Shown here in pieces: positions 55,597 to 63,075 of a stretch of 64,000 bases of DNA. The stretch covers positions 3,590-67,589 of the forward strand of contig JBNKRV010000067.1 of the NCBI GenBank assembly GCA_050296935.1, written 5' to 3'. A program made the translations under genes and the position numbers. Source of the DNA: Saccharicrinis sp050296935. GTDB taxonomy: Bacteria; Bacteroidota; Bacteroidia; Bacteroidales; Marinilabiliaceae. The first letter of the stretch is position 1; each line of letters starts with the position of its first letter. The notes beneath the pieces were generated by a model, which was not told the origin of the DNA, searched no databases, and worked only from the letters and a program-made list of their open reading frames with translations.

Positions 55597-55628
55597 AGTT
55601 GTTGTTAATTGCTGTGCAGTGACTATAG

Positions 55629-56255
55629 TCACCACTCGCCCGTAATTTTTATTTCACCAGCATTTTGTGCGACTTTCCCTTCATTTTCCAGCTTTTTTAA
55701 TACCCTTGTTATCACTTCACGGGCTGTTCCTAACTCATTCGCTATTTGGTTATGGCTCATTATTATTGAATTGCTATTCATCAATTCCGATTTCTTTTTC
55801 AAATGATCATAAAGTCGCTTGTCCATTTTGTCCAGTAGCAAGTGACTGATTGTGTCTAAAAGCTCTGAATATCTTAGGTTGTATTGATTATAAAACAGTT
55901 CATTGAAGTCGGGATACTCTTTTAGCCAGCCAGGTAATAGACGAACAGGAATTAAGATAATCTTTGAATCCTCTTCGGTTATTGCAAAAACCTTGCTTGG
56001 TACATTTTTTAGCGCAGCATAAAATGTCATCACACAGCTTTGTGCAGGCTCAATATAGTAAAGTAGTAATTCCTTTTCATCAAACCTCGAAAACACTTTT
56101 ACAAGTCCGCTTATAATAAGAGGCAATACTTTAACATACTGTTGTTCTCTTAAAATCTCAGTTCCTTTAGGAAATTCCTGAATAGTTGATTCTTGTAGTA
56201 TCTTATCAACTAAATTAGGTTCCAAAAAAGACAATATTCGTTTATCAAATTCCAT
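55629..56255 (-). CDS. Crp/Fnr-family transcriptional regulator
   Basis: This 208-residue protein has an N-terminal cyclic-nucleotide-binding-like beta barrel (about 20-130) and a C-terminal winged HTH (about 150-205, MSHNQIANELGTAREVITRVLKKLENEGKV). No cysteine cluster for an Fe-S centre is seen, so it is not a classical oxygen-sensing FNR. The HTH contains AREVITR, the usual recognition-helix pattern. It precedes DUF2892 on the same strand and likely controls it. Confidence 0.9.
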   Translation of the reverse strand: MEFDKRILSFLEPNLVDKILQESTIQEFPKGTEILREQQYVKVLPLIISGLVKVFSRFDEKELLLYYIEPAQSCVMTFYAALKNVPSKVFAITEEDSKIILIPVRLLPGWLKEYPDFNELFYNQYNLRYSELLDTISHLLLDKMDKRLYDHLKKKSELMNSNSIIMSHNQIANELGTAREVITRVLKKLENEGKVAQNAGEIKITGEW

Positions 56256-56875
56256 TCTTCAAGGTTTTTTCATGTTACAGGGTTATACTTAATCAACTGA
56301 AGTTATGCGTACTTTATTCTTTTTATAGATCCTTCACTTTTCTTGTTTTGCTATCCTTCATATGGATTTATTCTCTAAAATTAAGCCTTCTAACCATTAG
56401 TACCAAAGGATTTTCCTTAAAAAGTACATGGTTTAAAAATAAGGTTGATTAAGAGGTGAGTCAGCAAAAAGAATTCTTCTTTCCGCACGATTTTTTAATC
56501 ATGAAAAAGCAGTGATGTAGTCTCGAATGTATGGTTTGTAGCCGTTTTTAATATTTTCGCCATTGCAGAATATATACGCCATTTATATATGCAGTGTAAT
56601 AGATAACTTAACTGACATTTCCCATATTTTGTAGATTTCAGAACAACAGTTACTTATATCATCACCATCAAAAATAAAGTCTGATAATCAGTAGTTTATA
56701 ATTACTATCATGCAACGTTTAACTTTGTTTTTCAACTTCAGAGTTGAATTAGGTCTTCATTTTTGGGTTATTCACTTCGTTCATGAGCTCCACTTTGTTC
56801 CGGTTGACCCCAAAACGAAGCAACTTAGGCGAAGCTGTTCTCACGTAGCTCTGAAAGAGCGAGTAAAAAGGTCAA
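56256..56875. other. Intergenic, no gene supported
   Basis: This AT-rich stretch precedes a large hairpin. A 124-codon plus-strand frame (56710-57084) runs straight through that hairpin and has no recognisable domain, so I treat it as chance. GTTCCGGTTGACCCC and CACGTAGCTCTGAAAGAGCGAG before the hairpin look like parts of a structured repeat. Confidence 0.35.
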
Positions 56876-57003
56876 GGCCTCATGGAAAACCTTCTCCATC
56901 TCTTATCAAGCCTGAGTGCGGCCGGGTGATCTTCGAACAAGTTCGAAGCTTCCCGGTCTTACTAAGGCTTGATTGCAAGCTGAAAAAGGTTTTCCATGAG
57001 GCC
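56876..57003. repeat. 128-nt nested long hairpin
   Basis: The outer arms GGCCTCATGGAAAACCTT (56876-56893) and its complement (56986-57003) pair perfectly over 18 bp. Inside are ATCAAGCCT/AGGCTTGAT and CCGGG/CCCGG stems and a terminal CTTCGAAC-AA-GTTCGAAG hairpin. The result is one long, nested, GC-richer foldback in AT-rich DNA. It has no coding content that I trust. Confidence 0.65.
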
Positions 57004-57242
57004 AATCGCTCTACCTTCAATAACGCTAATCTTTTATTCTTAAATTTGACTTGGGAAACATCAGTTAATAACTTATTTTCTTAGAACAATTACCACCAAG
57101 GCTAGCTTATACTAGGTATGGGAACAAATGTTTAGAATTTCCGGTGTTTCGCAATGCCTTGAGCTTTCAATCTTTCTGATAGTCTGTATGATGCTTTAGT
57201 CAATGTGCAGGTTTTATTTTGTCCGTAATCTCTCGATTAAAT

Positions 57243-57602
57243 CTATAATTTTCTATGTTCTACATATTCAATAATTATTCCATCTTTATGTTTTACTGTC
57301 ATATTCAGTCCTGTTGGTACTTGTTGAATATCTCTTATTATTACAGCTCCATTATGATTTAAAAAATCCTTGTACTCCGAAATTGAATCTACTAAAAATG
57401 TTGCCGATATCACTTTAAATGGTTCTAATGCCTGATCAGATCCAGATATTATAAGTAGATTATTAATCCTCGCTATTTCTAGTCCTACTTGTTTATATTC
57501 AAACCGATTGGCACATTTTTCATTTGTCAGTCTTTCATAAAAATCAATTGCGGTGTTCATGTCATTGACATAAATCCTTGTTAAAATCTGTTTAATAATC
57601 AT
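57243..57602 (-). CDS. VOC-family (glyoxalase-like) protein
   Basis: This 119-residue protein has the beta-alpha-beta-beta-beta layout of the VOC superfamily: ILTRIYVNDMNTAIDFYERLT at the start and NMTVKHKDGIIIEYVEHR at the end, the latter carrying the usual metal-binding Glu position. Such small proteins act as lyases, dioxygenases or antibiotic-binding proteins; the substrate is not evident. It stands alone between the hairpin at 56876-57003 and the group II intron region, so it may be an accessory gene. Confidence 0.82.
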   Translation of the reverse strand: MIIKQILTRIYVNDMNTAIDFYERLTNEKCANRFEYKQVGLEIARINNLLIISGSDQALEPFKVISATFLVDSISEYKDFLNHNGAVIIRDIQQVPTGLNMTVKHKDGIIIEYVEHRKL

Positions 57603-57724
57603 TTTGATAACTTTAAGTTAATTTATCTTCTTAGGTTTATATTAACAATATTTCCTATTGTATCCAAGGGCGTTCTTAAACTTGTACACAATGGTAAATT
57701 GTATGAGTAGTGGCAGATTGCGTG

Positions 57725-57765
57725 GTAGTTACTTGTCAAACTGCTACGCAGTTTGAGCGGACTAC
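57725..57765. repeat. Hairpin upstream of the intron insertion site
   Basis: CAAACTGC-TAC-GCAGTTTG is a perfect 8-bp stem, extended by outer GTAGT/ACTAC pairing. AACCGTTATAATTAG and CCCGCCATTAC follow; CCCGCCA also occurs in the cassette inverted repeats, suggesting this is part of the same mobile boundary. Confidence 0.5.
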
Positions 57766-57812
57766 AAACCGTTATAATTAGCACTTTACCCGCCATTACT
57801 TATACAAAATGT

Positions 57813-58518
57813 GTGTGCCCTGCATGGGTGGCAGTGCACACAACTGGAAGTTCTGAATAAATTTGAAAAATGCAAATTTATTTCCAGAACACCAAAAATA
57901 AGTTGTGTAACTGTAGTTTTTCCGGAGGGTGCAAGTCCCTTATACGCTTGGATTAAAGCCGAGAAGTATTAGCAAGTGGCAAGCTGGTTACCGGTGACGG
58001 TAGCAGTGAAGGAAGCCAAACGGCAAAATCCGGTACTGACGGACAGGAACGGCATATGAGGCTATTTATGGTGGGATAAACAAGCACATCATTGTAAAGT
58101 CCTAAGTGCATTTTGTGCCATTGATAGTAGATGCCGCAGGAATCGGAGGAAGGAAAACACTCTTACCAGGGGAGGCCTTGGACTAGATTTGGTATTTCTA
58201 TAAACTAAGGAGTCAGCAGAGGTCATAGTAGGTGATTCTCGGTATGAAGTGATAGGTATGTCTGTGGAAGTCGAGCGAACTGACTGACCAAGCTACCCGA
58301 CATCAGAGGAAATCATTGAAGGACTTAACATTGTGTCGCCCCAAATGCTGTATGGAGGTTTAAATGTTCGAGTTTTCTAGCCTACCGCAAATTAAGGCAA
58401 AGGTATAACAGGTGAAAAGAGCTGTTGTATTGATACACAATGAACCGCCGTATACGAGACCCGTACGTACGGTGGTGTGAGAGGCGCACTGGCAGTCAAC
58501 TGGCCGTCAGCCGTCTAC
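57813..58518 (+). mobile_element. ORF-less group II intron
   Basis: The 5' end GTGTGCCCTGCATGGGTGG fits the GUGYG intron start and domain I of bacterial group II introns. Typical words follow: GGAGGGTGCAAGTCCC, and AGTCAGCAGAGGTCATAGTA. Domain V is clear at about 58443-58483 (CGCCGTATAC..ACGTACGGTGGTG). The 3' end is near CTAC at 58518. The element is only about 706 nt and holds no reverse transcriptase, so it must be spliced and moved with a maturase supplied in trans, if it is active. A second identical 5' end begins at 63896. The exact 3' boundary is uncertain by a few bases because it abuts the inverted repeat at 58515. Confidence 0.8.
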
Positions 58519-58536
58519 TCGATTGGTGGGGCGTTA
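58515..58536. repeat. Cassette inverted repeat, left arm
   Basis: CTACTCGATTGGTGGGGCGTTA is the near-perfect reverse complement of the right arm at 59912-59932 (TAATGCCCGCCAATCGAGTAG). It covers the stop codon of the deaminase gene at one end and touches the intron 3' end at the other. Confidence 0.7.
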
Positions 58537-58971
58537 TTCATTTTCTCCAATGTCTTCGAACCATATATCCCTATGTTTGCTAATAAAATCTGAAAGCATT
58601 TGTTTACATTCTTTTTGGTCTAAAACAACGACTTCAACATTATGTTTTTTTAAGAAATCGTATGCACCATCATAATTTTCATTCTCTCCAACATAAATTT
58701 TCGGAATTTTAAATTGTACAATTGCACCCGCACACATATAACAAGGCATTAATGTAGAATACATTACAGTATTTTTAAAGTCCTTAATTCTTCCTGCATT
58801 AGATAAACAGTCGATTTCACCATGCAATATTTGGTTATCTAATTGAACTCTTTTATTATGTCCAGAAGATATTAATTTATTGTCTTTAACTAAAACTGCA
58901 CCAATGGGAATTCCACCTTCTTTTGCACTCTTTTTTGCTTCAGCAATTGCAAATTTCATATACTTATCCAT
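58534..58971 (-). CDS. Cytosine deaminase, yeast Fcy1-like
   Basis: This 145-residue protein belongs to the zinc-dependent cytidine/deoxycytidylate deaminase superfamily. GGIPIGAVLV and HNKR precede the zinc site HGE (His and catalytic Glu) and PCYMCAGAI (two Cys). The text GENENYDGAYDF, VEVVVLDQKEC and the ending DIWFEDIGE match yeast cytosine deaminase (FCY1), where DWFEDIGE forms the C-terminal lid. It should convert cytosine to uracil, although nucleotide substrates cannot be excluded. It is the last gene of a three-gene operon; its start overlaps the previous gene by 8 nt. Confidence 0.88.
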   Translation of the reverse strand: MDKYMKFAIAEAKKSAKEGGIPIGAVLVKDNKLISSGHNKRVQLDNQILHGEIDCLSNAGRIKDFKNTVMYSTLMPCYMCAGAIVQFKIPKIYVGENENYDGAYDFLKKHNVEVVVLDQKECKQMLSDFISKHRDIWFEDIGENE

Positions 58972-59431
58972 GATACCTACTTTTTATAATTTTAAATGCT
59001 TCTTTTATGTTGTTGGTTAATTCAACACTATTTACACTATTAAAAAGATTGTTGTTGTTTTTGTTTTTTTCTATCATCCACTCTATAAATTTCAGCCAAA
59101 ACTCTTTTGGATATAAAATAACTAAATCTACCGTGGAATCGTTCTTTTCAATCATTTCCATTGTTCTGAAAAAAGAACGTAAATAATTTAAACCATTTGG
59201 ACTAAAAATATATACTTTAAAATCATCATTGCTTTCAGCGTTTTCATCTATTAACGTAATCTTATTTAACCCGTCATTTTGTAAATCAAGACTATTTATT
59301 AGTCCATCCATTGGGCCTATAAGTCCTAAAAATAATTCAAATTGACTTGTATCAATAGAAGAAATGGTTTTATTAAAATCTTTCAAATTTTCTTTGTCTG
59401 GTTGACTAATACAAACTTTTATTTTTTTCAT
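58964..59431 (-). CDS. Unknown protein of the three-gene cassette
   Basis: This is a 155-residue soluble protein I do not recognise. It alternates beta strands and helices (KIKVCISQP, FELFLGLIGP, KITLIDENAE, KVYIFSPNGL, VDLVILYPKEFW), suggesting a Rossmann-like or TIR-like alpha/beta fold. It has no signal peptide. Its start overlaps the upstream membrane-protein gene by 4 nt (ATGA) and its end overlaps the deaminase gene by 8 nt, so all three are translationally coupled. A nucleotide-sensing or -processing role is only inference from context. Confidence 0.75.
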   Translation of the reverse strand: MKKIKVCISQPDKENLKDFNKTISSIDTSQFELFLGLIGPMDGLINSLDLQNDGLNKITLIDENAESNDDFKVYIFSPNGLNYLRSFFRTMEMIEKNDSTVDLVILYPKEFWLKFIEWMIEKNKNNNNLFNSVNSVELTNNIKEAFKIIKSRYHG

Positions 59432-59901
59432 AATATAATAATAACATTATAGATTATTAAAATTCCGATAAAGATAGTACTCCAAAATGATAGGTACCAT
59501 GAAAACCGGTAGTTCTTTGACCTTATCTCTCTTACGCAAAGTAATTCATCAAGGTGTTTGTCAGGATTTTTTAAGTCAGTAGTTGATGACCAATGTAAAT
59601 AAACAACCTTTAAACAAAATATCGAAGAAATGATAAAAATAAATATTGTTGAAATATATAAAAAAGTAATAAGGTCTATTTCATCTTTCATTGATAAAAT
59701 AATTGTAATTCCAGCAATTATTAGTGAATTATATGTTAACAATGATGAAGCCTTGCTATCAATAATATTTAAATTATCATATAAGAAGTTAAAGATATTA
59801 TAATGATAATCATTGTCTAAAATCTTTTTTAGTTCAGATAAATGTTCCTTTCTATCCGAGGCTGTTTTGTTTAAGTCATGCTTAATGTTAAATATTCTCA
59901 T
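59428..59901 (-). CDS. Membrane protein resembling Pycsar-type TM effectors
   Basis: This 157-residue protein has a soluble N-terminus (1-50) and three hydrophobic helices (about 57-71, 77-102 and 135-156). The segment DNLNIIDSKASSLLTYNSLI before the first helix resembles the (A)D.KAS.LL..N pattern of DUF5706-like membrane effectors found in Pycsar and related antiphage systems. A DELLCVREIR loop separates helices 2 and 3. It is the first gene of the cassette, its ATG lying 10 bp inside the right inverted repeat. The effector assignment is tentative because no cyclase is present. Confidence 0.72.
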   Translation of the reverse strand: MRIFNIKHDLNKTASDRKEHLSELKKILDNDYHYNIFNFLYDNLNIIDSKASSLLTYNSLIIAGITIILSMKDEIDLITFLYISTIFIFIISSIFCLKVVYLHWSSTTDLKNPDKHLDELLCVREIRSKNYRFSWYLSFWSTIFIGILIIYNVIIIL

Positions 59902-59911
59902 AGTTTTTATT

Positions 59912-59932
59912 TAATGCCCGCCAATCGAGTAG
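59912..59932. repeat. Cassette inverted repeat, right arm
   Basis: TAATGCCCGCCAATCGAGTAG pairs with the left arm at 58515-58536. Together they bracket the three-gene operon with only a few spare bases on each side. Confidence 0.7.
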
Positions 59933-59937
59933 AGCAA

Positions 59938-59958
59938 GATACGAAATTTATTCGTATC
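59938..59958. repeat. Small hairpin beside the right arm
   Basis: GATACGA and TCGTATC pair across 7 nt. It lies just outside the right cassette arm and upstream of the operon, so it may belong to the mobile boundary or serve as a terminator for inward transcription. Confidence 0.45.
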
Positions 59959-60254
59959 TCCACCCTCTCATACCAAGCATCGCTAGTTTGAAAGGAGATA
60001 TTTTAGCCAAAGGTTATTATGTTATAAGGGAGTGTGTGTTAGTTTATTGGTTTATTTGTGATTTGAATTGGAAATTTAAAAACTATCTGTTCACAATACA
60101 AATCTTTATTCTTTAGATCTGTACCGGGTCTTATGATGATGAAATCTGGAAAAATAGTACTAACCTGTCAAGGTTAATTAGATTGATTCTAAATAAATCA
60201 ATCAAGTTATCATTTTTTGTCGTAAATTAGTACCCAGGAACAAAAACTTAAACT
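59959..60254. other. Intergenic, no gene seen
   Basis: This AT-rich stretch lies between the cassette and a small gene. It should hold the promoter of the gene at 60255 (plus strand), but no TAnnTTTG box with a -33 was recognised. Confidence 0.35.
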
Positions 60255-60476
60255 ATGGGACACACTAAATCTGTGAATAAAGATGAGGATGCCCTTTTTA
60301 GAGAAGAACTGGTTGAGATGTTAATGAGATTTGGTAATGATTATGACGAAACTTTAGCAATGTCAATGGATAATAGTCATATTCAAAAATTGTTTAATGA
60401 AATTGTTGATAATCAGAGTGATAAGGATGAATCTCAGACAGATATTCTTTCAATTTTGAAAAAGGCAGGCAAGTAA
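60255..60476 (+). CDS. Small acidic hypothetical protein
   Basis: This is a 73-residue acidic protein without signal peptide or membrane segment. It reads as three helices (ALFREELVEMLMRFGNDYDE, HIQKLFNEIVDN, DILSILKKAGK). I do not recognise it. The start ATG follows GGAACAAAAACTTAAACT. It is not in an operon with its neighbours. Confidence 0.55.
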   Translation: MGHTKSVNKDEDALFREELVEMLMRFGNDYDETLAMSMDNSHIQKLFNEIVDNQSDKDESQTDILSILKKAGK

Positions 60477-60556
60477 CTTAAAAGTATATTTGAAGGTTAA
60501 GAGTATACAAGTGAAATCCTCATTCCGCGTGCCGCTGAAGCTTTAGCGGAGGCGCA

Positions 60557-60608
60557 GAGGGATTCGCTTACGCTGAGCCCTTTGGAGTTTAAAGAAATTT
60601 AACTTAAC
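60557..60608. repeat. REP-like intergenic repeat, copy 2
   Basis: GAGGGATTCGCTTACGCTGA, then GCCCTTTGGAG and AAGAAATTTAACTTAAC, the forward counterpart of 49294-49347. GCTGAAGCTTTAGCGGAGGC just before it can also fold. The 348-bp gap 60477-60824 holds nothing else that I can support. Confidence 0.6.
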
Positions 60609-60824
60609 AAAGAGATCTCATGTGCGAAGCGAATAATCGATCCACAATAAGAAAAGTGAATAAATATTAATCGCTTAACTAAAAATATATTCAAGTGAAA
60701 TTAGAAGCGATTAGTAGTTTCAATTGTATGCTCTTTTTATTTTGCGAAAGTAGTCATTGTAGTATGATTAATGTCTTTAGGCAAATTCTGCAAAGTTTAA
60801 GCGTTTGATTAGAGAAAAGTACAA

Positions 60825-61400
60825 TTGCAAGAACTAAAAGATTATATTAACTCAATCTATCCAATAAGGAACAAAACTTTCGAAGAGCTTAATTCAATTT
60901 TCAGGTACCGAAAGCTGGAAAAGAATGAAATGTTTATTAAAACTGATAAAGTCGCAAAAAAGATTGGCTTTTTAGCAGAAGGGATCATTCGGGCATTTTA
61001 TCGAAGTGATGATGGACAGGAATACAACAAGCATTTTTTTATAGCTCCTTGCTTTATTGGAGGATACGCATCTTTAATCACCGGGCAAACCAATCAGATT
61101 AACCAACAGGCACTGACCCCATGCAGTGTTTTGGAAGCCAATTATTCAGGTTTGACAAATCTTTACAATAAGCATTCTGATTTAGAGCGTTTTGCACGAA
61201 TATTAGCGGAGCGATTTTTTGTACAGAAAGAGCAACGTGAAATAGAGTTGGTATTGTTAAATGCTGATGAAAGATATAAAATCTTAAGAAATGAATTTCC
61301 TGAATTAGAGCAGCTGATTCCTCAATACCACATTGCTTCTTATCTAGGAATTACACCTACACAACTCAGTCGAATCCGAAAAACATTGTCGAAAAGGTGA
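60825..61400 (+). CDS. Crp/Fnr-type cyclic-nucleotide-binding-domain regulator
   Basis: This 191-residue protein has the cNMP-binding-like barrel (about 15-130, FRYRKLEKNEMFIKTDKVAKKIGFLAEGIIRAF) and a short C-terminal HTH (YHIASYLGITPTQLSRIRKTL). This is the Bacteroidota subgroup often annotated Crp/Fnr with a TQLSRIR recognition helix. A TTG at 60825 is taken as start because an in-frame TAG lies 15 bp upstream and AGAGAAAAG stands at ribosome-binding distance. The next ATG would remove the first strands. It is followed by a darcynin-like gene 66 bp downstream, probably its target or operon partner. Confidence 0.85.
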   Translation: MQELKDYINSIYPIRNKTFEELNSIFRYRKLEKNEMFIKTDKVAKKIGFLAEGIIRAFYRSDDGQEYNKHFFIAPCFIGGYASLITGQTNQINQQALTPCSVLEANYSGLTNLYNKHSDLERFARILAERFFVQKEQREIELVLLNADERYKILRNEFPELEQLIPQYHIASYLGITPTQLSRIRKTLSKR

Positions 61401-61466
61401 TTTCTTTACATATGTAAATGCACAGGACTTAAAAAAGTGAAACCTTTGTGCTAAAACTTATGAGTT

Positions 61467-61913
61467 GTGAAGAAACTTCATTTAATATTTGCTCTTATGG
61501 GGCTATATGGCAGTTTATCTGCCCAAAGTAAATTTATTTCAATAATTAATAAAGAAAATGACATGAACTATTCAATTTTGGTTTTATACCAGGTAAATAA
61601 TCACTGGTTAGCATTAAGCAGGGAAGAACGTACACACTTTTATGAAGGCACAATGTTGCCACTTATCCAAAAATTCAATAATAAGTTGTTAGTCAGACTG
61701 TTCGATAGTGAGGCTTTTCATGCACAGACGTCAGATTACATGATTATTGAATGCAAAGATTTAAAGGATTATTACTATTTTATGGAGTATTTGCGCGATA
61801 CGGAGCTTTTCAGTAAGCCATATCTTGTTCTGAAAGATGTAATTATTGGAATTGAAAACGGTTTTAAAGATTTTGAAGAAAAAGAGTATTATCACAAAAA
61901 AGAAGCAAATTAA
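61467..61913 (+). CDS. Darcynin-like protein with signal peptide
   Basis: This 148-residue protein starts with GTG. Residues 1-20 form a signal peptide (LIFALMGLYGSLSAQ). From about 34 the text (YSILVLYQVNNHWLALSREER, FDSEAFHAQTSDYMIIE, YYYFMEYLRDTELFSKPY, IGIENGFKDFE) matches the darcynin family, which is mostly cytoplasmic and of unknown function. The added leader is unusual; an alternative ATG at residue 33 (61563) would give a normal-length, non-exported protein. It follows a Crp/Fnr gene on the same strand, and a classic terminator closes the unit at 62008-62031. Confidence 0.8.
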   Translation: MKKLHLIFALMGLYGSLSAQSKFISIINKENDMNYSILVLYQVNNHWLALSREERTHFYEGTMLPLIQKFNNKLLVRLFDSEAFHAQTSDYMIIECKDLKDYYYFMEYLRDTELFSKPYLVLKDVIIGIENGFKDFEEKEYYHKKEAN

Positions 61914-62007
61914 ACAAGAACTATACATTTTGTTCGTTTGCAAAATAAATTCCTTCAGGTTGCGTTTAAAAAAAAAGTAAGGGTTTTAATAACATTTGGT
62001 TTAGTTT

Positions 62008-62031
62008 AGCCACCTTCGGGTGGTTTTTTTT
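62008..62031 (+). terminator. Rho-independent terminator
   Basis: CCACC-TTCG-GGTGG followed by eight Ts is a textbook terminator with a UUCG tetraloop, about 95 bp after the darcynin-like gene. Confidence 0.85.
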
Positions 62032-62155
62032 GCAGTAAACAAAGCTTTTTTATGATTGCAATTGTTAACAGATTTGAATGTAAGTTAAAGATTATTAATT
62101 ATTTGTTAGGATTGCAGCTGGATTATAATTTTGGAGGAATTTAACTAATCTAATC

Positions 62156-62599
62156 ATGAGTAAATACATAAGCAAGATTTTTCCTGAGGGTAAAATTATT
62201 GTTGAATACCTGCAAGGCTTTATTAGTTGGGCTGATGTAATAGAAATGAAAAAACAGGAGGCAATGAAACCCAACTATGATGCTTGTTATAACATAATTA
62301 CTGATGTAAGAGATGTTGAAATAGATTCGGAAGATTTAGATGGGATGAAAGAATATGTTGCTTTTTTTAAATATCACATAAACGTAGTAGGAGACAGAAG
62401 AACAGCTATATTAACTCAGAGTTCCCGACAAGTTATCCATTCCGAAATGCTAAAAATAATGACCAATCACCTTCCAATGGAATTAAAGACAGTAAGTACC
62501 TACCACGCAGCTTTTGACTGGACGCACTTAGATGATAATGTAAGAGATGATGTTCAGGATTATCTTGAAAAATTGAGAGTCCGCAAGGCAAGGGCGTAA
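62156..62599 (+). CDS. Hypothetical STAS/SpoIIAA-like protein
   Basis: This 147-residue soluble protein begins MSKYISKIFPEGKIIVEYLQ. The alternation of strands and helices (ACYNIITDVRDVEID, DRRTAILTQSS, LKTVSTYHAAFDWT) resembles SpoIIAA/STAS-like or small alpha/beta proteins, but no motif fixes its function. It lies between a terminator and MITE 4, with GGAGG at 62134-62138 at a plausible if long distance from the ATG. It appears to be a single-gene unit. Confidence 0.65.
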   Translation: MSKYISKIFPEGKIIVEYLQGFISWADVIEMKKQEAMKPNYDACYNIITDVRDVEIDSEDLDGMKEYVAFFKYHINVVGDRRTAILTQSSRQVIHSEMLKIMTNHLPMELKTVSTYHAAFDWTHLDDNVRDDVQDYLEKLRVRKARA

Positions 62600-62664
62600 C
62601 TAGTGTAAAGTCAAGTATGATAATTCTGGTAATTAGCCAGGTGACAACACCTGACAAGTGCACC

Positions 62665-62812
62665 GGGTCTGTATCAAAACTTGTTTTGCCATAAATTTTT
62701 CTTTCAATCTTGCATCAATCCAATCAATCTGCTTTCAATCTTGTTGAAATACACTCTTTTGTTGGTGAAATGAAAGTAAAATTGCATTGAATTAGACTTT
62801 TGATACAGCCCC
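62665..62812. mobile_element. MITE-like element 4
   Basis: This 148-bp copy has a one-base change in its left end (GGGTCTGTATCAAAA). It shares flanks with copy 2 (CAAGTGCACC, AATTACCAGGAATATC). It begins 65 bp after the stop of the gene at 62156. The remaining 263 bp before Hsp20 contain nothing further that I can support. Confidence 0.75.
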
Positions 62813-63061
62813 AATTACCAGGAATATCAAATTTGACTTAACACTATTAAATAGATAAGAATAGAAAAGGAAATGACAAAATTACGCCAGGTTGTCATTT
62901 TTTCATATTTTATATGTCATATTGTCCTTTGTGCTTTTGTGTTTTAAAAGCTAAGTTTCAGTATTTTAAATGGTTAACAATTTTTAACAGGCAGACAAAT
63001 GATGTGTGGTATTTATTTTGAAATTTACTTCACTGTCAAATAAGATTGTTTAACTAAAATA

Positions 63062-63067
63062 AGGAGG
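63062..63067 (+). promoter_or_regulatory. Strong Shine-Dalgarno of Hsp20
   Basis: AGGAGG lies 8 bp before the ATG at 63076. Most genes in this window have no Shine-Dalgarno, so this unusually strong one suggests high expression on demand. Confidence 0.75.
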
Positions 63068-63075
63068 ACTGAACC

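Noticed and set aside
56710..57084. 124-codon plus-strand frame
   Set aside because: It runs through both arms of the 128-nt hairpin, which explains the absence of stops. No domain and no promoter.
58534..59901. Complete Pycsar or CBASS system
   Set aside because: The membrane protein resembles such effectors, but no nucleotidyl cyclase or CD-NTase gene is present in the cassette.
57603..59960. Classical integron gene cassette array
   Set aside because: The hairpins and inverted repeats look like boundaries, but no intI gene is present, no clear GTTRRRY core site was found, and the cassette arms are inverted rather than direct repeats.
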